Below, piece after piece: positions 24,351 through 33,563 of a DNA stretch of 64,000 nt. Position numbers and translations under genes: made by a program. This stretch comes from Aquincola tertiaricarbonis (GTDB lineage: Bacteria; Pseudomonadota; Gammaproteobacteria; Burkholderiales; Burkholderiaceae_C). Where the stretch lies: NCBI RefSeq assembly GCF_023573145.1, contig NZ_CP097635.1:2046001-2110000 (forward strand). Direction: 5' to 3'. Under the pieces are notes generated by a model. The model worked only from the letters and a program-made list of their open reading frames with translations, was not told the DNA's origin and did not search any database. How positions within the stretch are numbered: the stretch's first letter is position 1; every line of letters starts with the position of its first letter.

Positions 24351-27191
24351 ATGAACTCCTCCTGCTTCCTGCGTGGCCCTTCGCTGCGGCCCCGGCTTTC
24401 CACCCTCACCGCGGCGCTGCTGGGCGCCGGCCTCTTGCTGGGCCTGCCGGCCCAGGCACAGACCCCCTCGCAGCGCGGCGCCACCGCCACGACGCAGCAG
24501 CGGCACTACGACATCGGCCCCGCGCCGCTGGCCGAGGTGCTGAACCGCTTCGCGGCCGAAGCGGGCGTGGTGCTGGTGTTCGATGCCGCCTCGCTGCGTG
24601 GCCTGTCTTCGCGCGGGCTGCAAGGGGCCTACGGCGTGCAGGCCGGCTTCGATGCGCTGCTGGCCGGCACCCCGCTGCAGGCCCGTCCGGGCGCCAGCGG
24701 CGGCTACCTGCTGGAGCGCCGGCCGCCCGCGCCATCACCCGCCGCCGAAGCCGACGCGCAGGCGGCGGCGCCCGTCTCCGCGCTGCCCGTGGTGCGTACC
24801 ACCGCGCGTCTGCCCACGGTGGAGCAGCTGGACCGGCCGATGCTGCGCAACCTGCCGACGATCAACGGCGACCTGACCAGCCAGCTCAAGCTCAACCCCA
24901 ACATCCAGTACAGCGAGACGGCGCTGTCGTCCAACACCGCGGGCGAGATCGCGCCGGCCGAGATCAGCATCCACGGCGCCAAGCCGTACCAGAACCAGAT
25001 CACGATCGACGGCGTGTCGGTGATGAACGACCTGGATCCGGGCCGCAACGTGCCGACGGAGTCGGTCGACCTCATTCCGGGCAGCTCGCAGTCGCTGGCC
25101 ATCGACAGCAGCATCCTGTGCCAGGTGGAGGTGCAGGATTCCAATGTGTCGGCCGAGCACGGCCGCTTCACCGGCGGACTGGTGGAAGCCAAGGTGTGCG
25201 CCGCACGCAAGAAGCTCGGCGGCAGCGTCGGGGTGGGCTACACCTCGTCCGACTGGACCCATGTCTTCATCGACCCCGCGCGCCGGTCCGAATTCGAGAA
25301 TTCGGCCACCGCCGATCTGCAGCCGCGCTTCACCAAATGGACCTACCGCACGACGGTGGAGACGCGCCCGACGTCCGAATGGGGCCTGCTGATCAGCGCG
25401 GTGCGCCGGCAGTCGGAGATTCCACTCAAGCGCTTCGCCACCACCAACGCCAACACCACCGAAAGCCGCGAGGTGACGCAGCAGCGGCAACAGGACACGC
25501 TGGTGCTGAAGACCGACTACGCGCCCCAGGGCAGCGCGCACCGCGGTGAGCTGACGATGGTCTACGCGCCGTCCGACAGCAGCTACTTCCTCAAGGACTT
25601 TCGTGACAGCGACTACACCATCAAGAGCGGCGGCCTCAACCTCTCGGGCCGGCTGGAGTCGCGCTACGAGGCGGCTACGCTGACCCATCAGCTGTCGCTC
25701 AGCCGCACCGCGCAGTCGCGCCGCAGCGATGCCGACTACCACCGCAACTGGCGCTGGTCGACCGACAAGAACTGGGGCGACCCCACCCAAACCGCGGCCA
25801 CCAGCGGAGAAGGCGCCTTCGGCGACATCGACCAGAACCTGCAGGCGCTGGGCTACCAGCTGAAGTCGGCCTTCAAGCCGATGGCCCTGGGCGAGACGCG
25901 CCACCGCGTGGCAGCCGGCCTGGAGCTGCGCCGCCAGCGGGCCGAGTACGAGCGACTCAGCCTGACGCGGCAGTACACCGGGGTGACCAACCTGCCCACG
26001 GCGTTGGCCAACTGCCAGCTGGCCGACGGGTCGGTGGACACTGAAGCCTGTTCCAGCACGCCCACCCTCAACCGCGCGGTGGGCCAGTACTTCACCACGC
26101 TGCAGACCTGGCGCCCCGGTCGCTTCGACCTGAGCGCGCACAACGAAGCCGCCTTCGTGGAAGACGAGATCAGCTGGCGCCAGTGGAGCCTGCGCGCCGG
26201 CCTGCGGGCAGACCGTGATTCGGTCACTGGCGACACCGGACTATCGCCCCGGCTGCGGCTGGGCTGGCACCCCCTCGAGGCTGTGTCTCTGGACCTGGGT
26301 GCCAATCGCTACCGGGGTCGCAGCCTGTTCGCGTATGCCTTGCAGGAGAAGATCAACACCCTCAAAACCATTCAGACCCGTCGCAACACCCTGGTGTGGG
26401 GCAGCGCCGCTCAGTCATTGCCCGAGAACCGGCTGGAGGACATGAAGACGCCCTACGACGACGAACTGACCGCCGGCCTGACCTTAGACACGCCGTGGCT
26501 CAACGGTCCGGTGAGCCTGCGCTTGACCCACCGCAACGGTCGCGATCAGGTGGTCAAGCGTGTGGTCAGCAATCAGGGCGATTGCAACAACAACCGCTGC
26601 TACATCTACACCAATGACGGCAAGAGCCGCAGCACCGACTGGACGCTGAGCTGGTCCAACGCCACCGCCTTCAAGACCGGGCCGGTGGCCACGCGAATGT
26701 GGGTGGCCTTCAACAAGAGCGACGTCACCACCAACTACGCCACCTATGCCGACAACTTCGGCAGCGACCAGCTCAACGACGTGGTGGTGCAGTACAACGG
26801 CCGCTTCATGCGCTACTCGGAACTGCCGGCTGACAACTACAACCGGCCCTGGACGCTGCGCGTGGGTGCGATGAGCAGCCTGCCGGCCCAGAACCTCACG
26901 GTGACCAACATCCTGCGCATCCGCGACCGCTACGAGCAGGTGCTGCAGGACGGCACCACCGAGTACGAAGGCGCCACCGTCGACGTCTACAGGCGCACGC
27001 CGCTGCCGCGCTCGCTGGCGCTGGACACGGTGATCCAGTGGGAGCCGCGCCTGCCGCGCGACCAGCGACTGAGCGTGAAGCTGACGCTGGAGAACATCAC
27101 CAACCGCCGCAACAAGATCGCGGTGAACGACACCTACGCCACCTATGAGCGCGGGCGTGCCGTCGCGCTGGACCTCAGCTACGACTTCTGA
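24351..27191 (+). CDS. TonB-dependent outer-membrane receptor with N-terminal signalling (STN) domain
   Basis: Receptor of 946 residues. Signal peptide 1-36 (cleavage near PAQAQT); STN/secretin-type signalling domain about residues 50-125 (YDIGPAPLAEVLNRFAAEAG, VQAGFDALLAGTPLQARPG); plug about residues 140-290 (EISIHGAKPYQNQITIDGVS); then a large beta-barrel ending in the aromatic YDF. The STN domain shows it is a transducer that signals through the FecR-like protein. The family usually takes up ferric siderophores, citrate or heme; the ligand is not evident. Paired cysteines in the plug (CQVEVQD... and KVCAARKK) and in CNNNRC are unusual. A di-heme peroxidase gene starts 7 bp downstream. Confidence 0.9.
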   Translation: MNSSCFLRGPSLRPRLSTLTAALLGAGLLLGLPAQAQTPSQRGATATTQQRHYDIGPAPLAEVLNRFAAEAGVVLVFDAASLRGLSSRGLQGAYGVQAGFDALLAGTPLQARPGASGGYLLERRPPAPSPAAEADAQAAAPVSALPVVRTTARLPTVEQLDRPMLRNLPTINGDLTSQLKLNPNIQYSETALSSNTAGEIAPAEISIHGAKPYQNQITIDGVSVMNDLDPGRNVPTESVDLIPGSSQSLAIDSSILCQVEVQDSNVSAEHGRFTGGLVEAKVCAARKKLGGSVGVGYTSSDWTHVFIDPARRSEFENSATADLQPRFTKWTYRTTVETRPTSEWGLLISAVRRQSEIPLKRFATTNANTTESREVTQQRQQDTLVLKTDYAPQGSAHRGELTMVYAPSDSSYFLKDFRDSDYTIKSGGLNLSGRLESRYEAATLTHQLSLSRTAQSRRSDADYHRNWRWSTDKNWGDPTQTAATSGEGAFGDIDQNLQALGYQLKSAFKPMALGETRHRVAAGLELRRQRAEYERLSLTRQYTGVTNLPTALANCQLADGSVDTEACSSTPTLNRAVGQYFTTLQTWRPGRFDLSAHNEAAFVEDEISWRQWSLRAGLRADRDSVTGDTGLSPRLRLGWHPLEAVSLDLGANRYRGRSLFAYALQEKINTLKTIQTRRNTLVWGSAAQSLPENRLEDMKTPYDDELTAGLTLDTPWLNGPVSLRLTHRNGRDQVVKRVVSNQGDCNNNRCYIYTNDGKSRSTDWTLSWSNATAFKTGPVATRMWVAFNKSDVTTNYATYADNFGSDQLNDVVVQYNGRFMRYSELPADNYNRPWTLRVGAMSSLPAQNLTVTNILRIRDRYEQVLQDGTTEYEGATVDVYRRTPLPRSLALDTVIQWEPRLPRDQRLSVKLTLENITNRRNKIAVNDTYATYERGRAVALDLSYDF

Positions 27192-27198
27192 GGTGGCC

Positions 27199-28419
27199 AT
27201 GCGGATGTTCTCGCGATGTCGGCCGGCGGCCCGACGCTTTTGTCTGCCGCTGGGCCTGGCCCTTTGGGTGGCTGCCGGTGCCGGCACTGCCGCGCCTGCG
27301 CAGGGCGGCGGCTCTGCTGCCTCGGCGGCCGATTGCCGCGCGCTGCTGGCCACAGCGGCGCCGCCGCCCCAGCCGCCGGCTGCGGTCAATGCCGACGCGC
27401 CACGCCGCGCCGCCGCGGACCCCGAGGCCGAAGCGCGCCAGGCCTGCGTGGCACGCCTCTACCGCGGCCCGACGGCCGGCTGGCCGGCGCCGCAGGTGGA
27501 TGCGGGCGTGAAGTGGCAGGAGCTGGCCCCGCGCCCGGCGCTGCCCGCACCCCCGGCGCCGCTGGTGGCCCTGGGGGCGCAGCTGTTCGCCGACCCGCGG
27601 CTGTCGCGCGGGCAGGACATCAGCTGCGCCAGCTGCCATGCGCCCCACCTGGGCTTTGCCGATGGCCGCCGCCTGGCGCTGGGGCATGAGGCGCAGGCCG
27701 GCCCGCGCCACACGCCGCACCTGCTGGGCGTGGCCTTCGTGCCGCTGCTGATGTGGGACGGCCGTGCGAGCGACCTGGAAAGCCAGGCGCTGCTGCCCAT
27801 CGTCAACCCGCTGGAAATGGCGATGGACCTGGGCCAACTGCAGCAGCGACTGAGCCGCGAGACCGACTACCCCCAGCGCTTTGCGCAGGTGTTCGGCGAC
27901 GACGCGGTGACGCTGCAGCGCCTGGGCGAAGCACTGGCCGCCTTCCAGCGGCGCATCGAGGCGCCGCGCAGCCGCTTCGACGACTTCATCGAAGGCTGCA
28001 ACCCGCAGGCGCTGACCGACCGCGAGCTGAACGGCCTGCACCTGTTCCGCACCAAGGCCCGCTGCATGAACTGCCACAGCGGCCCGCAGCTCACCCAGCA
28101 TGAGTTCCACCAGATCGGCACCAGCGCGCTGGGCCGCCGACTGCAGGACCTGGGGCGGCAGGCCGTCACCGGGCGCGCGGAAGATGCCGGCGCACTGCGC
28201 ACGCCCTCCCTGCGCGGCGTGGCACGTACCGCGCCCTACTTCCACAACGGCAGCGCGCCTACCTTGCGCGGCCTGCTGGAAACCTACAACGCCGGCATGC
28301 CGCGGCCGCCGAAGAACGCCCAGGGCTTGATGGCCATCCCGCCTTCGCCGCTGATCCAGCCGTTGCAGCTCAACGCGCGTGAGCTGCAGGACCTGGAGGC
28401 CTTTTTGCGCACGCTGTGA
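27199..28419 (+). CDS. di-heme cytochrome c peroxidase/MauG-family protein
   Basis: Periplasmic protein of 406 residues; ATG at 27199, 7 bp after the receptor stop. Signal peptide with cleavage near GTAAPA. Two heme motifs: CASCH (about residues 143-147) and CMNCH (about residues 288-292). CCP/MauG hallmarks: LGAQLFADPRLSRG before heme 1, NPLEMAMD, and RTPSLRGVARTAPYFHNGSA near the end. Members reduce H2O2 or oxidise protein side chains. An extra N-terminal stretch with two Cys (ADCRALL, ARQACVARLY) precedes the peroxidase fold. Coupling to an iron-regulated receptor suggests reductive or oxidative handling of the imported ligand, or defence against peroxide; inference. Confidence 0.87.
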   Translation: MRMFSRCRPAARRFCLPLGLALWVAAGAGTAAPAQGGGSAASAADCRALLATAAPPPQPPAAVNADAPRRAAADPEAEARQACVARLYRGPTAGWPAPQVDAGVKWQELAPRPALPAPPAPLVALGAQLFADPRLSRGQDISCASCHAPHLGFADGRRLALGHEAQAGPRHTPHLLGVAFVPLLMWDGRASDLESQALLPIVNPLEMAMDLGQLQQRLSRETDYPQRFAQVFGDDAVTLQRLGEALAAFQRRIEAPRSRFDDFIEGCNPQALTDRELNGLHLFRTKARCMNCHSGPQLTQHEFHQIGTSALGRRLQDLGRQAVTGRAEDAGALRTPSLRGVARTAPYFHNGSAPTLRGLLETYNAGMPRPPKNAQGLMAIPPSPLIQPLQLNARELQDLEAFLRTL

Positions 28420-28440
28420 GTGCGCGGCGGCGCCAGAAAT

Positions 28441-29652
28441 TCAGCGGGGCGCCGTTTTGGTGGGCAGCCACATCAAGGCGGCCAGCGCGCTCACGCCCAG
28501 GCCAGCCGTCACCCACAGCGCATGGCCCTGCAGCCGGTCCAGCACCAGGCCAAACGCCACCGGCGCCAGCGCCTGCGTCACCCGCGCTGGGGCCATCAGC
28601 CAGCCCTGGCGGGCACCGTAGCCGGCGCTGCCGAAGAGCGCCAGCGGCAGCGTGCCCTTGGTGATGGTGAGCAGGCCGTTGCCCGCGCCGTGCAGCAGCC
28701 CCAGCACCGGCGCCCAGGCAGCGCCCACCAGCAACAGCAGCCCGGCGCCCAGCGGGTGCAGCGCCGTGGCCAGCCGGGCCACCCACAACGGATGCAAGCG
28801 GCGCAGGAAGCCGAACTCCAGCAGCCGCGCCGCCACCTGGGCCGGCCCGATCAAGGCGCCCACCAGCAATGCCGTGGCCACCGAGGCGCCGGCCGCCTGC
28901 ATCAGCCGTGGCAGGTGGGTGGCCAGCGCAGTTGCGGTGAACAAGGTGGCCGCGAACACCCATGACAGCACCAGCATCGCGCGCCATTCATCGCGCGGGG
29001 CCGGCGTGGGAGAAGCGGCGGCAGAAGGCTCGGCTGCAGGCGCTGCCGGCGCTTGCGCAGGTGCAGGACCCGCCCCCACGCGCGGCAACCAGGCATTGAG
29101 CGGCAGCCCCAGCAGCAGGTGCAGCGCTGCCCAGGCTCCGCAGGTGGCACGCCAGCCGTAGCGGCTTTCCAGCCACGCCGACAGCGGCCAGCCCACGGTG
29201 CTGGCGAAGCCGGCGATGAGCGTGATGCCGGTGATGCCGCTGCGCGCCTGCCGGCCGTACAGCCGCACCAGCGTGGCGAAGGCGGCTTCATACAGCCCGC
29301 TGCCCATGCCCAGCCCCAGCACCACCCAGGCCACGAACAAGCCCGGCAGGCCCTGGCACAGGCCCAGTCCGGCCAGTCCCGCTGCGAACACCAGGCTGGT
29401 GATCATCAGCACCGGCCGCCCGCCCCGCCTGTCGATGGTGTGGCCGGCGCGCGGCCCCACCAGGGCCGACACCACCAGGGCCAGGCTGAAGGCCGCCAGC
29501 ACCGTGGGCACCGTGGTGCCCAGGTCGCGCGCCATCGGCGCGGCCAGGATGGCCGGCAGGTAGTAGGTGGAGGCCCAGGCCAGCGTCTGGGCGGTGCCCA
29601 GCCGGGCCACGATGGCGGGTCGCGGCCCGGGCAGGTCGATCGATGGGGACAT
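28441..29652 (-). CDS. MFS transporter
   Basis: Inner-membrane major facilitator of 403 residues with about 12 hydrophobic segments. The start at 29652 begins MSPSIDLPGPRP then RLGTAQTLAWASTYYLPAIL. The MFS loop 2-3 motif is visible as GPRAGHTIDRRGGRPVLMI (about residues 65-83). A Pro/Ala-rich central linker (about residues 190-215) separates two halves. Similar proteins are annotated as YbfB- or OxlT-like carriers; substrate unknown. Converges with the peroxidase gene, 21 bp apart, with no clear terminator between. It lies 71 bp after the small cytochrome gene on the same strand and may belong to that operon. Confidence 0.85.
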   Translation of the reverse strand: MSPSIDLPGPRPAIVARLGTAQTLAWASTYYLPAILAAPMARDLGTTVPTVLAAFSLALVVSALVGPRAGHTIDRRGGRPVLMITSLVFAAGLAGLGLCQGLPGLFVAWVVLGLGMGSGLYEAAFATLVRLYGRQARSGITGITLIAGFASTVGWPLSAWLESRYGWRATCGAWAALHLLLGLPLNAWLPRVGAGPAPAQAPAAPAAEPSAAASPTPAPRDEWRAMLVLSWVFAATLFTATALATHLPRLMQAAGASVATALLVGALIGPAQVAARLLEFGFLRRLHPLWVARLATALHPLGAGLLLLVGAAWAPVLGLLHGAGNGLLTITKGTLPLALFGSAGYGARQGWLMAPARVTQALAPVAFGLVLDRLQGHALWVTAGLGVSALAALMWLPTKTAPR

Positions 29653-29723
29653 GGGGCGACTGTAGGCCGCACGGTGGGCCGGCCGTGTCACCTGCCGGTC
29701 ACCGTGGGCCTGTCACCACCGGC

Positions 29724-30041
29724 CTAGGGCATCTGCGCCGTCACCTTGATGCTGGCGAACCAGGCCGCCAGGTTGTCGATGTCGGCATCGCTCAGCGGCT
29801 TGGCCATCACGGCCATCACCTCGTGCTTGCGCTCGCCGCTGCGGTAGGCCTTGAGCTGGGCTGCGGTGTACAGCGCGGGCTGGCCGGCCAGGTTTGGGGC
29901 ATCGGGCGCGGTGGCCAGGCCGTTGGGGCCGTGGCACACCGCGCACTGCTGCGCCTTGACCTTGCCGGCCGCCGCATCGGCCGCCAGGGCGGGGCTGCCG
30001 GCGGCCAGCGTCGCCAGCACGGCGATCAGGGTCACCCGCAT
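29724..30041 (-). CDS. small c-type cytochrome
   Basis: Periplasmic class I cytochrome c of 105 residues. Signal peptide about residues 1-20 (ATLAAGSPALA), heme motif CAVCH at residues 33-37, NLAGQPALYTAAQLKAYRSG and a C-terminal Met in VMAVMAKPLSDADIDNLAAW as axial ligand. Its ATG overlaps the dehydrogenase stop (ATGA), so it is the likely electron acceptor of that enzyme. Confidence 0.92.
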   Translation of the reverse strand: MRVTLIAVLATLAAGSPALAADAAAGKVKAQQCAVCHGPNGLATAPDAPNLAGQPALYTAAQLKAYRSGERKHEVMAVMAKPLSDADIDNLAAWFASIKVTAQMP

Positions 30042-31315
30042 CACGGCGCGCTGTAGGTGATGCGGTAGATGGCGCCCGCGAAGTCGTCCGAGACCAGCAG
30101 CGAGCCATCCTTCATCACCGCCACGTCCACCGGCCGGCCGCGGTACACGCCGGTGTCGTTGTCCAGCCAGCCGTCGGCAAACACCTCGGTCTTGTCGGCC
30201 GTGCCGTCCTGCTTGAGCGACGTGAACAACACCCGTGCGCCCACCGGCTTGGTGCGGTTCCACGAGCCGTGCTGGGCCGAGAAGAAGCCGCCCTGGTATT
30301 TGGCCGGGAACTGCCTGGCGCCGTAGTACACGATGCCCAGGTCGGCGGCGTGCGCGTCGGTCATCACCTGCGGGTTCACCGCGCCCGCCGGGATCGGGTC
30401 CTTGTCGTAGCCGTTCTCGGGGATGCGCGTCTGCGCCACGATGTACGGGTAGCCGAAGAACTGGCCGGCCTGCGTCGCGCGGTTGATCTCGCCCTTGGGA
30501 ATGTCGTCACCCATGCCATCGGTCTGGTTGTCGGTGAACCAGAGGCTCTTGTCCTTGGCATTGAAGTCCATGCCCACCGAGTTGCGGATGCCACGTGCGA
30601 ACACCTCGCGCTTGCTGCCGTCCAGCCCCATGCGCACGATGCCGCCGATGCCCACCTGCTCATACAGCTTGAGCTTCTCGCGCGGCTGCACGTTGAAGGG
30701 CTGGCCCAGCGTGATGTAGAGCATGTTGTCCGGGCCCACGCGGCAGGTGCGCGCGCCGTGGTTGAAAGACTCTTCCTCCACCGGGATCAGCTGGCCCTGC
30801 GGCACCACCTCGGCCACGGCCACGTCGGGGCCTTCGTAGAAGAACTCGGCCGCCGGGAACATCAGCACCCGGTTGTGCTCGGCCACCAGCAGGCTGCCGT
30901 CACGCGTCCAGCACACGCCGTTGGGCACCTTGAAGTTGAGCGAAGGCGCAAAGGCCTTCACCTCGCTGGCGGTGCCGGTGGACAGGCGGTCGGTCACCGC
31001 ATACACGGCCGTTTTGCGGGTGCCCACGAACAGCATGTTGGTGGACGGAGCCACCGCCATGTGGCGCGCATCGGGCACCACCGCATACAGGCTGATGCGG
31101 AAGCCCGGCGGCAGCTTCACCTTCTCCAGGTTCTTGCGGATGGCGTCGGCCTGCGGCCCGGTCTGCGGCACCGGCGGTATGTTGAGGTCGGTCCCCGAGA
31201 CCTTCATCTGCTTGAGCTTGTCGATGTTCTGGGCCTGGGCCGGCAGCGAGCCGGCCAGGGCCAGCGCCAGCGCGGCCAGGGTGGGAACCAGGGTCGGGCG
31301 GAATGTGCGTGGCAT
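30041..31315 (-). CDS. PQQ-dependent sugar/sorbosone dehydrogenase-like protein
   Basis: Periplasmic six-bladed beta-propeller of 424 residues of the soluble glucose/L-sorbosone dehydrogenase group. Signal peptide ends near LPAQAQN (residue 28). Family text: LPPGFRISLYAVVPDARHMA, VPNGVCWTRDGSLLVAEHNR, FARGIRNSVGMDFNAKDKSL then WFTDNQTDGMGDD, and AQHGSWNRTKPVG, which includes the usual catalytic and PQQ-contact strands. The ATG at 31315 is used because it opens the signal; the longer frame crosses the promoter. Electrons would pass to the overlapping cytochrome. Divergent from the AcoR-type activator gene. Confidence 0.87.
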   Translation of the reverse strand: MPRTFRPTLVPTLAALALALAGSLPAQAQNIDKLKQMKVSGTDLNIPPVPQTGPQADAIRKNLEKVKLPPGFRISLYAVVPDARHMAVAPSTNMLFVGTRKTAVYAVTDRLSTGTASEVKAFAPSLNFKVPNGVCWTRDGSLLVAEHNRVLMFPAAEFFYEGPDVAVAEVVPQGQLIPVEEESFNHGARTCRVGPDNMLYITLGQPFNVQPREKLKLYEQVGIGGIVRMGLDGSKREVFARGIRNSVGMDFNAKDKSLWFTDNQTDGMGDDIPKGEINRATQAGQFFGYPYIVAQTRIPENGYDKDPIPAGAVNPQVMTDAHAADLGIVYYGARQFPAKYQGGFFSAQHGSWNRTKPVGARVLFTSLKQDGTADKTEVFADGWLDNDTGVYRGRPVDVAVMKDGSLLVSDDFAGAIYRITYSAP

Positions 31316-31466
31316 GGGTTGTCTCCTCGTTGTGGGCCGGGCCCCGCCGTGGGCGCCGGGCCTTCTGTCATCGCAATGCACATGCCGGCCGGCTGCGGTG
31401 GGCCGGACCTCACTGCGCCACCCTCTGCAGCCTGCGGGCAAACCCTGGCCGTGCGCGCCCCGGCGG

Positions 31467-31519
31467 GCTGTGCAGCTGTGCAACAGCGGCGCATGCCACT
31501 GAACAGAAACTGTGCAGTT
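31467..31519. promoter_or_regulatory. repeated CTGTGCA sites between dehydrogenase and activator genes
   Basis: CTGTGCA occurs three times (31468, 31476, 31510). Two copies are centred in perfect inverted repeats, GCTGTGCAGC (31467-31476) and AACTGTGCAGTT (31508-31519). They lie about 155-205 bp upstream of the dehydrogenase start, the usual range for sigma-54 enhancer sites, and just upstream of the activator gene, so they may be its binding sites. No well-spaced -24/-12 promoter was found in 31316-31601. Confidence 0.45.
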
Positions 31520-31601
31520 GCCGGGTGTTCGGCCACCCTGTTAAGGTCGGCGCCCAACAGGGCTGACCTTGAGCGGCGAAGACCGCGGCAGGAGACAGGC
31601 A

Positions 31602-33509
31602 ATGCTCGAAGCAAGCGGCGCATGGCAGGAGTGGCAGCGTGCGCAATGCCGCGCGGTGCTGGCGCGCAGGCTGCCCGTGGCGGCGGACGATCCACCGGCC
31701 GAGATCCTAGACAGCTGGGCCCGGTGCCTGCAGCAGGGGCTGGACTTTGAACGGCCGTTGCCGCTCATCGTGGTGGAGGACGCCGACCTGCGCCGCCGCC
31801 GCGAACGGGCCGGCCGTGTGCGACAGCTGGCGCTGGTGGAGCTGGAAACCCTGATGCAGCAGATCGCCGGCAGCAGCTTCCTGCTGGCCTTCGCCGACGC
31901 CGAGGGCGTGGTGCTGGACCGGTATGCCGACCAGCGCTTCGTCACCAGCACCGCAGGCGAAGGCATCCCGGCCGGCAGCCTGTGGACCGAGCGCGCCGCC
32001 GGCACCAACGGCCTGGGCACCGCCCTGGCCTGCGGCCGGCCGGTGGCGGTCAACGGGCCCGAGCACTTCTTCGGCCAGTTCAGCCACATCGCCTGCACCG
32101 CCGCGCCCATCCGCGATGCCGACGGCACGGTGATCGGCGCGCTGGACGCCTCCTGCTGCTTCGACTCGCGCCAGCGCCATACCCAGGCCCTGGTGCAGAT
32201 GGCCGCCGCCCACATCGAGAACGTGCTGCTGGCCGAGCAGCGCCGCCAGCACTGGGTGCTGGCGCTGCACCCGCGGCCCGAGTTCGTGGGCACGCTCAGC
32301 GCGGGGCTGCTGGCCTTTGATGGCGAGGGCCGTCTCAGTGCCTTCAATGGCCGCGCGGTGGGCCTGCTCAGCGGCCTGGCGGTGCAGCGCGGCGCGGCCT
32401 TCGAGCAGCTGTTCAACGAGCCCTTCGACCGTTTCCTGGGCCGGCTGCGGGCCGAAGGCGCAACCCGGCTGCGCGATGCGATGAACAGCGTGCTGGCCGT
32501 GGCCTGCGTGCAGCCGGGCGAGCCGGCGGCGGCGCTGCCGCTGGTGGGCTCGGCTGGGCCTGCCGTGGTTCACGCCCGGGCGCAGCCGACGCCGTCAGCG
32601 CCGCTTTCGCCCGAGGTGGGCGAAGACCCCGCGGTGCTGCAGGCCCAGGCCCTGGTGGCGGCCGCGGTGCGGCGGCAGCTGCCCATCCTCATACAAGGCG
32701 AAACCGGCACCGGCAAGGAGCTGCTGGCCCGCCATGCCCACCAGGCCAGCGGCCGCAGCGGTGCCTTCGTGCCGGTGAACTGCGGCGCGGTGCCGGCCGA
32801 GCTGTTCGAGGCCGAGTTGTTCGGCTACGTGGGCGGCGCCTTCACCGGCGCGCGGCGCCAGGGCCAGGCCGGGCTGCTGGCCAGCGCCCAGGGCGGCACG
32901 CTGTTGCTCGATGAAGTGGGCGAGCTGCCGCTGCCGCTGCAGGCCGCGCTGTTGCGCTTTCTGGACGACGGGCTGCTGCGGCCGGTGGGCGGCCGCCAGC
33001 TGCAGGCGGTGGACGTGCAGGTGCTGGCGGCCACCCACGTGGACCTGGAGGCCGCGGTGGCGCAGGGCCGCTTTCGCGCCGACCTGCTGTACCGGCTGAA
33101 CACCGTGAGCGTGAAGCTGCCGCCGCTGCGCCTGCGCAGCGACTTCGACCAGGTGGCCACGCGGCTGCTGCACACGCTGCAGCCCGACGCGCGCCTGCAG
33201 CCGGCCGCGCTGCGGCGCCTGGCCCAGCACGGCTGGCCCGGCAACTTCCGCGAGCTGCGGGCCTGCCTGGCCCGGGTGCTGTTGACGCACCCCACCGGCC
33301 TCATCGACGCGGCCGACGTGCATGCGGTGCTGCCGCCGCGGCCCCAGGCCAGCGAGCACGGTCCTTCGCAGCTGCAGCGCGGCGCCACCGAAGCGGTGCT
33401 GGCCGAATTCCGCCGCTGCGGCTCGGTCAGCCGCACCGCGCGTTGCCTGGGCATCTCGCGCACCACGGTGTACCGGCACCTGCGCGAGGCGGGTCTGCTG
33501 GCCGCCTGA
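31602..33509 (+). CDS. sigma-54-dependent transcriptional activator, AcoR type
   Basis: Regulator of 635 residues. ATG at 31602 follows AGGAGA by 6 nt; a TTG 33 nt upstream is a weaker option. N-terminal GAF-type sensor region (about residues 60-215, with SLWTERAAGTNGLGTALACG and CTAAPIRDADGTVIGALDAS as in AcoR), central AAA+ domain with Walker A GETGTGKE (about residue 366), sigma-54 contact loop GAFTGA intact (about residue 412), Walker B TLLLDEVGELP, and a C-terminal Fis-type helix-turn-helix (VSRTARCLGISRTTVYRHL). AcoR relatives control acetoin, alcohol or short-chain substrate catabolism. The divergent PQQ-type dehydrogenase is the natural target. Confidence 0.92.
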   Translation: MLEASGAWQEWQRAQCRAVLARRLPVAADDPPAEILDSWARCLQQGLDFERPLPLIVVEDADLRRRRERAGRVRQLALVELETLMQQIAGSSFLLAFADAEGVVLDRYADQRFVTSTAGEGIPAGSLWTERAAGTNGLGTALACGRPVAVNGPEHFFGQFSHIACTAAPIRDADGTVIGALDASCCFDSRQRHTQALVQMAAAHIENVLLAEQRRQHWVLALHPRPEFVGTLSAGLLAFDGEGRLSAFNGRAVGLLSGLAVQRGAAFEQLFNEPFDRFLGRLRAEGATRLRDAMNSVLAVACVQPGEPAAALPLVGSAGPAVVHARAQPTPSAPLSPEVGEDPAVLQAQALVAAAVRRQLPILIQGETGTGKELLARHAHQASGRSGAFVPVNCGAVPAELFEAELFGYVGGAFTGARRQGQAGLLASAQGGTLLLDEVGELPLPLQAALLRFLDDGLLRPVGGRQLQAVDVQVLAATHVDLEAAVAQGRFRADLLYRLNTVSVKLPPLRLRSDFDQVATRLLHTLQPDARLQPAALRRLAQHGWPGNFRELRACLARVLLTHPTGLIDAADVHAVLPPRPQASEHGPSQLQRGATEAVLAEFRRCGSVSRTARCLGISRTTVYRHLREAGLLAA

Positions 33510-33563
33510 AGCCTGCCCGTGCAGAGGCGCCAGAATGCGCCAAAGCACCCTGGAGACCTTGCA

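Noticed and set aside
31466-31495. Sigma-54 promoter for the dehydrogenase (TGGCAT ... TTGCA on the minus strand)
   Set aside because: The GG and GC dinucleotides are separated by 14 nt instead of 10, so the element would not be functional.
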